Assembly: GCF_049445855.1 (NCBI RefSeq)
Contig: NZ_JBMSDV010000001.1
Location: forward strand, 744,001 to 808,000
DNA length: 64,000 nt
DNA from: JAGOCV01 sp049445855
GTDB taxonomy: Bacteria; Pseudomonadota; Gammaproteobacteria; Burkholderiales; Burkholderiaceae_C
Direction of reading: 5' to 3'
Both the position numbers and the translations under genes were made by a program. The notes under the pieces are model-generated. The model saw nothing but the letters and a program-made list of their open reading frames with translations, was not told the origin of the DNA and ran no database searches. Shown piece by piece: positions 60,000 to 64,000 of the stretch; the first letter of the stretch is position 1, and each line of letters opens with the position of its first letter.

Positions 60000-61003
60000 T
60001 TGATCTTCGTGCTGAAGCCCGTCGCCTTCTTCAGGTTCTTCTTGGTGTCGGTCAGCATGTTGTCGAACTGCAGGCGCACCTTCTCACCGACGGACAGCTT
60101 GGTGTAGCGACGCTCGCCTTCGCGGCTGAGTTCCTTCTGCAGCGCGAACACCGATTGTGGGCGCGACAGCGGATCGAGCGACATGCACCATTCCACCACC
60201 TCGATCAGGTTGTCGGAGTAGACGCCGCGCAGGCGCGAGAGCGACAGCGACAGGCGGTCCTTCTCGAGTCGCTGGGGCGCGTCGTTGGGAGGGTAGCCTT
60301 GCATGCAGGCGTAGATGCAGGCACCGATGGCGTAGATATCCGTCCATGGACCCATCGACGAATCGCGCCGGTACATCTCGGGCGCAGCGAAGCCGGGCGT
60401 GTACATCGGGCGGATGAAATTGCCTTCCTTGCTCAGCACTTCGCGCGCGGCGCCGAAGTCGATCAGCACCGCCTTGTTCTCGTCAGTCACGAAGATGTTG
60501 GCCGGCTTGATGTCCAGGTGCAGCATCTTGTGCTGGTGCACGATGCGCAGGCCGCGCAGGATTTCGTCGAACAGCGAGCGGATGGTCGACTCGCGGAAGA
60601 CCTTCTGCTTCTTCAGTTCGCGCGCGGTGATGATGAAGTCCTGCAGGGTCGCACCCTCCAGGTAGTTCATCACCATGTAGACGGTTTCGTTCTCGCGGAA
60701 GAAGTTGAGCACGCTCACCACGGAGGCGTGCGAAATCTGCGCGAGCGAGCGGCCTTCTTCGAAGAAGCTTTTCAGGCCAAGGCGGTAAAGCGACAGTTTC
60801 TCGGGCTGGACCTGCGGCAGCAACTCACCCACGGCCCTCGTGGCCAGGGACGAAGGCAGGTACTCCTTGACGGCGACCTGCTCACCTTCGTTGTCCACCG
60901 CGAGGTACACGACGCCGAACCCGCCTGCCGAAAGCTTGCGGACGACGCGGTAGCCTCCGATGACGGTATCCGGCGGCAGGGAAGCTGGTTTGACCTTTGA
61001 CAT
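59996..61003 (-). CDS. Ser/Thr protein kinase
   Basis: 335 residues starting MSKVKPASLPPDTVIGGYRV. Hanks-type kinase: glycine loop LSAGGFGVVY, Lys in VAVKEY, catalytic HLDIKPANIFV, DFGAAREV, APE in FAAPEMY and DIYAIGACIY. No membrane helix or sensor domain beyond the kinase, only a short basic C-terminus. Start ATG 61003 follows from the domain border; 59 upstream codons are open but antisense to the yicC leader. Divergent from yicC across 89 bp. Confidence 0.92.
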   Translation of the reverse strand: MSKVKPASLPPDTVIGGYRVVRKLSAGGFGVVYLAVDNEGEQVAVKEYLPSSLATRAVGELLPQVQPEKLSLYRLGLKSFFEEGRSLAQISHASVVSVLNFFRENETVYMVMNYLEGATLQDFIITARELKKQKVFRESTIRSLFDEILRGLRIVHQHKMLHLDIKPANIFVTDENKAVLIDFGAAREVLSKEGNFIRPMYTPGFAAPEMYRRDSSMGPWTDIYAIGACIYACMQGYPPNDAPQRLEKDRLSLSLSRLRGVYSDNLIEVVEWCMSLDPLSRPQSVFALQKELSREGERRYTKLSVGEKVRLQFDNMLTDTKKNLKKATGFSTKIK

Positions 61004-61092
61004 AATTCGGGCGATGAGCTCCGGCCGGGGCACAGCGACACAACGGCTCTTGGCCGCCGCCGGGCACCCCCCTCTACCTTCAGCGAGTCTTG

Positions 61093-62010
61093 ATGCCAGT
61101 TTACAGCATGACCGGCTACGCCAGTGCCCAAAAAGGCACGGGTGCAGCCGCTTCCTCCGCGGATTCCGTGTCTCCTGCAACAGTCCGGCTCGGGCTGGAG
61201 ATCCGCTCGGTCAACAGCCGTTTCCTCGACCTGGCCTTCCGCCTGCCCGACGAATTGCGCCAGCACGAACCCGCCCTGCGTGAACTGCTCACCCAGCGGC
61301 TCAAGCGCGGCAAGGTCGAAATGCGTGTGGCCATCGAGTCCTCCAGCGCGTCCAGCGTGACCGAGCCATCGCCCCGCCTGCTGCAGCGCCTGAACGCGGT
61401 GCAGGACACCGTCAGGGCCTGGCTGCCCCAGGCCACACCCCTGAGCGTGGGCGAGATCATCCGGCTGGGCAGCCAGGAAGGCCCGACCGGCCACGACTGG
61501 AGTGAGGACCTGCCCGCCCTGGCCGAAGAAGCCGTCACCGCGCTGCTGGCCGCCCGCGAGCGCGAAGGTTCACGACTGGCCGAGATGCTCAAGGACCGCA
61601 TTGCGCAGTTGCGCGCCCTGGCCCAACAGGCCGGCCCGCTGGTGCCGCAGTTGGTGGAGCAGCAGCGCCAGCGCTTCCTCGAACGCTGGAAGGAAGCCAT
61701 GGCCTTGACCGAAGGAGCCACCCTGCCCGAAGCGGCGCAGGACCGCGCTCTCTCCGAAGCCACGGCCTTCGCCATCCGCATCGATGTGGCCGAGGAATTG
61801 ACGCGGCTGTCGTCCCACCTCGACGAGATCGGCCGGCTCGTCACCAAGGGCGGCGAAATCGGCAAGCGCCTGGACTTCCTGATCCAGGAACTGCACCGCG
61901 AGGCCAACACGCTGGGCTCCAAGTCCGCAGTCCTCGAGATGACACGCATTTCGGTGGACATGAAGGTGCTCATCGAACAGATGCGCGAGCAGGTCCAGAA
62001 CATCGAATAA
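61093..62010 (+). CDS. yicC: YicC/YloC-family endoribonuclease
   Basis: 305 residues, MPVYSMTGYASAQKGTGAAA, LEIRSVNSRFLDLAFRLPDELR, and the conserved C-terminal domain DVAEELTRLSSHLDEIGRL...GKRLDFLIQELHREANTLGSKS. YicC proteins are endoribonucleases involved in sRNA turnover. ATG 61093 is used rather than the in-frame TTG three bases earlier. Next to gmk, the usual arrangement. Confidence 0.94.
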   Translation: MPVYSMTGYASAQKGTGAAASSADSVSPATVRLGLEIRSVNSRFLDLAFRLPDELRQHEPALRELLTQRLKRGKVEMRVAIESSSASSVTEPSPRLLQRLNAVQDTVRAWLPQATPLSVGEIIRLGSQEGPTGHDWSEDLPALAEEAVTALLAAREREGSRLAEMLKDRIAQLRALAQQAGPLVPQLVEQQRQRFLERWKEAMALTEGATLPEAAQDRALSEATAFAIRIDVAEELTRLSSHLDEIGRLVTKGGEIGKRLDFLIQELHREANTLGSKSAVLEMTRISVDMKVLIEQMREQVQNIE

Positions 62011-62028
62011 GCGAGAATTCAGGCACGC

Positions 62029-62649
62029 ATGGATTACCCCGGAAACCTCTTCGTCGTGGCCGCCCCCAGCGGGGCCGGCAAATCGAGCCTGGTCAACGCA
62101 TTGCGAGAGCTCGACTCGCTGGTGCAGCCTTCTGTCTCGCACACCACGCGGGCGCCGCGCGGGCAGGAAAAGCACGGCCGCGAGTACTTCTTCGTCTCCC
62201 AGGCCGAGTTCGACGCCATGGTGCTGAACAACGCGTTCCTCGAGTGGGCAAACGTACACGGCCATCGCTATGGCACCTCGCGAAAGGCGATCGAGGAGCG
62301 CATCTCGCAGGGCGCGGATGTCATCCTGGAGATCGACTTCCAGGGCGCCATCCAGATCAAGCGGATCTTCGCCAACGCGGTGCTGATCTTCATCCTGCCA
62401 CCGAGCTGGGAAGAACTGCGCTCGCGCCTGCAGCGGCGCGGCGAGGACGCACCGGACGTGATCGAGCTGCGTCTGCAGAATGCCGCCACCGAGATGGCCC
62501 AGGCCCATGAGTTCGACTTCGTTATAATCAACGAGTTGTTCGAGCGTGCGCTTTTCGACCTGAAAGCAGTCGTGCACGCGCAGCGGCTGAAGTTTGCGGC
62601 ACAGCGCAGGACGCGCGCCGATACCTTCCAGGCGCTGGACATTCCCTGA
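62029..62649 (+). CDS. gmk: Guanylate kinase
   Basis: 206 residues converting GMP to GDP. P-loop APSGAGKSSLVNAL (about 12), the GMP-binding VSHTTRAPRGQEKHGREYFFVS, and DVILEIDFQGAIQIK. Complete and of normal length; 18 bp after yicC. Confidence 0.97.
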   Translation: MDYPGNLFVVAAPSGAGKSSLVNALRELDSLVQPSVSHTTRAPRGQEKHGREYFFVSQAEFDAMVLNNAFLEWANVHGHRYGTSRKAIEERISQGADVILEIDFQGAIQIKRIFANAVLIFILPPSWEELRSRLQRRGEDAPDVIELRLQNAATEMAQAHEFDFVIINELFERALFDLKAVVHAQRLKFAAQRRTRADTFQALDIP

Positions 62650-62672
62650 TCACATTCCCCCGGAGATCCCAA

Positions 62673-62876
62673 ATGGCCCGCATCACCGTCGAAGACTGCC
62701 TGCAGCAGATCCCCAACCGTTTCCAGCTGGTTCTGGCCGCGACCTACCGCGCCCGCATGCTCAGCCAGGGCCACGCGCCCAAGATCGAGAGCAAGAACAA
62801 GCCCGGCGTCACGGCCCTGCGCGAGATTGCCGAAGGCAAGGTTGGCCTGGAAATGCTCAAGAAGGTCCCGCTGTAA
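62673..62876 (+). CDS. rpoZ: RNA polymerase omega subunit
   Basis: 67 residues, MARITVEDCLQQIPNRFQLV, then RARMLSQGHAPKIESKNKPGVTALREIAEG. The omega subunit aids polymerase assembly and is one part of the ppGpp-binding site 1, which links it functionally to the downstream spoT/relA-type gene. Confidence 0.97.
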   Translation: MARITVEDCLQQIPNRFQLVLAATYRARMLSQGHAPKIESKNKPGVTALREIAEGKVGLEMLKKVPL

Positions 62877-62920
62877 TTAAATTTATTTAATCAGCCCGGT
62901 TTTTGGGCTGGTTTTCATGG

Positions 62921-62948
62921 AAAAGCACCGCATTGCGGTGCTTTTTTT
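62921..62948 (+). terminator. Rho-independent terminator after rpoZ
   Basis: AGCACCGC-att-GCGGTGCT followed by seven T. A smaller hairpin AGCCC-N7-GGGCT precedes it at 62893-62909. It separates the gmk-rpoZ unit from the ppGpp synthetase gene. Confidence 0.9.
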
Positions 62949-62990
62949 GTTGGCGAGCCGGTGTTTTGCCGCTCTTGCTACATTAAAGCC

Positions 62991-64000
62991 ATGAGCGCAT
63001 TGATGAAGCCCACCATGCAGGCCGCCGTCCGGCCCGCCGGCGTCAGCCCGGCGGCCCTGAACGCGGCTGCGGCCAGCTTCGCCGCGCTCACCGACAAGAT
63101 GGTCTATCTGGACGCGTCGGACGTCGAACAGGTTCGCCGCGCCTACCGCTTTGCGGACGAGGCGCATCTGGGTCAGCTGCGCAACAGCGGTGAGCCTTAC
63201 ATCACCCATCCCATCGCCGTGGCCGCCCAATGCGCGGAATGGAAACTCGATGCGCAAGCCCTGATGGCCGCCTTGCTGCATGACGCCATCGAGGATTGCG
63301 GTGTCACCAAGCCCGAGCTGATCGAGCGATTCGGCGCACCGGTAGCCGAGCTGGTGGATGGCCTCACCAAGCTGGACAAGCTGCAGTTCCACACACGCGA
63401 GGAAAGCCAGGCCGAGTCGTTCCGCAAGATGCTGCTGGCCATGGCGCGCGATGTACGTGTCATCCTGATCAAGCTGGCCGACCGTACGCACAACATGCGC
63501 ACGCTGCACGACGTGCCACGCGAGAAGTGGTCACGCATCTCGTCGGAGACGCTGGACATCTACGCCCCGATCGCCCACCGCTTGGGCTTGAACCAGACCT
63601 ATCGCGAACTGCAGGAGCTGGCTTTCACCCACCTGAAGCCCTGGCGGCACACCGTGCTGTCCAAGGCCGTGGCCAAGGCGCGCAGCCGCCGTCGCGACCT
63701 CATCCAGAAAGTGCAGCGCGAGGTGGAAGCCGCCTTCACCCAGGCGAAGATCGACGTGCGCATCGCCGGCCGCGAGAAGACGCTGTACTCCATCTACCGC
63801 AAGATGGACGAGAAGCACCTGAGCTTCGCGCAGGTCACCGACATCTACGGCTTCCGGCTGATCGTGCCCAGCGTGCTGGACTGCTACACGGCGCTGGGCA
63901 TCCTGCACCAGATGTACAAGCCGGTGCCGGGCAAGTTCAAGGACCACATCGCGATCGCCAAGCTCAACGGCTACCAGTCGCTGCACACCACACTGGTCGG
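62991..64000 (+). CDS. spoT: Bifunctional (p)ppGpp synthetase/hydrolase, N-terminal part
   Basis: The first 336 codons of a RelA/SpoT homologue cut by the right edge. MSALMKPTMQAAVRPAGVSP, then the HD hydrolase domain with an intact catalytic His-Asp (ALLHDAIEDCG) and LIKLADRTHNMRTL, then the start of the synthetase domain (GREKTLYSIYRKM, TDIYGFRLIV, KFKDHIAIAKLNGYQSLHTT). The intact HD motif argues for SpoT-like bifunctionality rather than a synthetase-only RelA. Confidence 0.95.
   Translation, partial: MSALMKPTMQAAVRPAGVSPAALNAAAASFAALTDKMVYLDASDVEQVRRAYRFADEAHLGQLRNSGEPYITHPIAVAAQCAEWKLDAQALMAALLHDAIEDCGVTKPELIERFGAPVAELVDGLTKLDKLQFHTREESQAESFRKMLLAMARDVRVILIKLADRTHNMRTLHDVPREKWSRISSETLDIYAPIAHRLGLNQTYRELQELAFTHLKPWRHTVLSKAVAKARSRRRDLIQKVQREVEAAFTQAKIDVRIAGREKTLYSIYRKMDEKHLSFAQVTDIYGFRLIVPSVLDCYTALGILHQMYKPVPGKFKDHIAIAKLNGYQSLHTTLV

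Overview
The window is high-GC DNA from a betaproteobacterium of the order Burkholderiales. I infer a Comamonadaceae-like organism from the gene order hemW-rdgB-rph-PP2C-kinase-yicC-gmk-rpoZ-spoT, the Bug-type solute receptors, the DUF1631 gene and the cyanophycin genes. I cannot name a genus.

Positions 1-2,000 hold the start of a small outer-membrane protein gene and a two-partner-secretion transporter (TpsB). Positions 2,089-37,253 form a nitrogen-storage, urea and nickel island. It contains a cyanophycin-associated ABC protein with DUF1854, two cyanophycin synthetases (one with a degenerate Mur-ligase P-loop), ureD, a ZntB-like channel with polyphosphate kinase 2, an RcnB-like protein, the urea ABC transporter urtABCDE, a molybdenum hydroxylase subunit, DUF1631, a LuxR-type regulator with a hybrid kinase fused to an NCS1 transporter, ureA-hupE/ureJ-ureBCEFG, nikR and a TonB receptor behind a convincing NikR operator. 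Urea would enter through Urt and be hydrolysed by the Ni urease. Nickel supply is tied in through HupE/UreJ, UreE, UreG, NikR and the TonB receptor. Surplus nitrogen can be stored as cyanophycin.

Positions 37,250-43,786 hold a soluble PAS histidine kinase and an IclR / Bug / FAD-oxidoreductase / Bug catabolic cluster.

Positions 43,805-56,470 are a complete-looking filamentous prophage (inovirus), about 12.7 kb, between 15-bp direct repeats, integrated at the 3' end of tRNA-Ser(UGA) with its own serine recombinase. Minus-strand genes give replication, ssDNA binding, small zinc ribbons, coat and minor virion proteins and Zot. An unusually large cargo of lower GC carries a PD-(D/E)XK-like protein, a ParB-family protein and an OLD-like AAA ATPase. 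A divergent small repressor-like gene ends inside the att core. In the excised circle its frame would run on for 68 codons, so its C-terminus should depend on integration. A palindrome (TTTCGC-NT-GCGAAA) recurs in four intergenic gaps of the prophage and is a candidate site for its ParB/KorB-like protein.

Positions 56,458-64,000 return to core chromosome: tRNA-Ser, hemW, rdgB, rph, a PP2C phosphatase and Ser/Thr kinase pair, then yicC, gmk, rpoZ and the start of spoT/relA.
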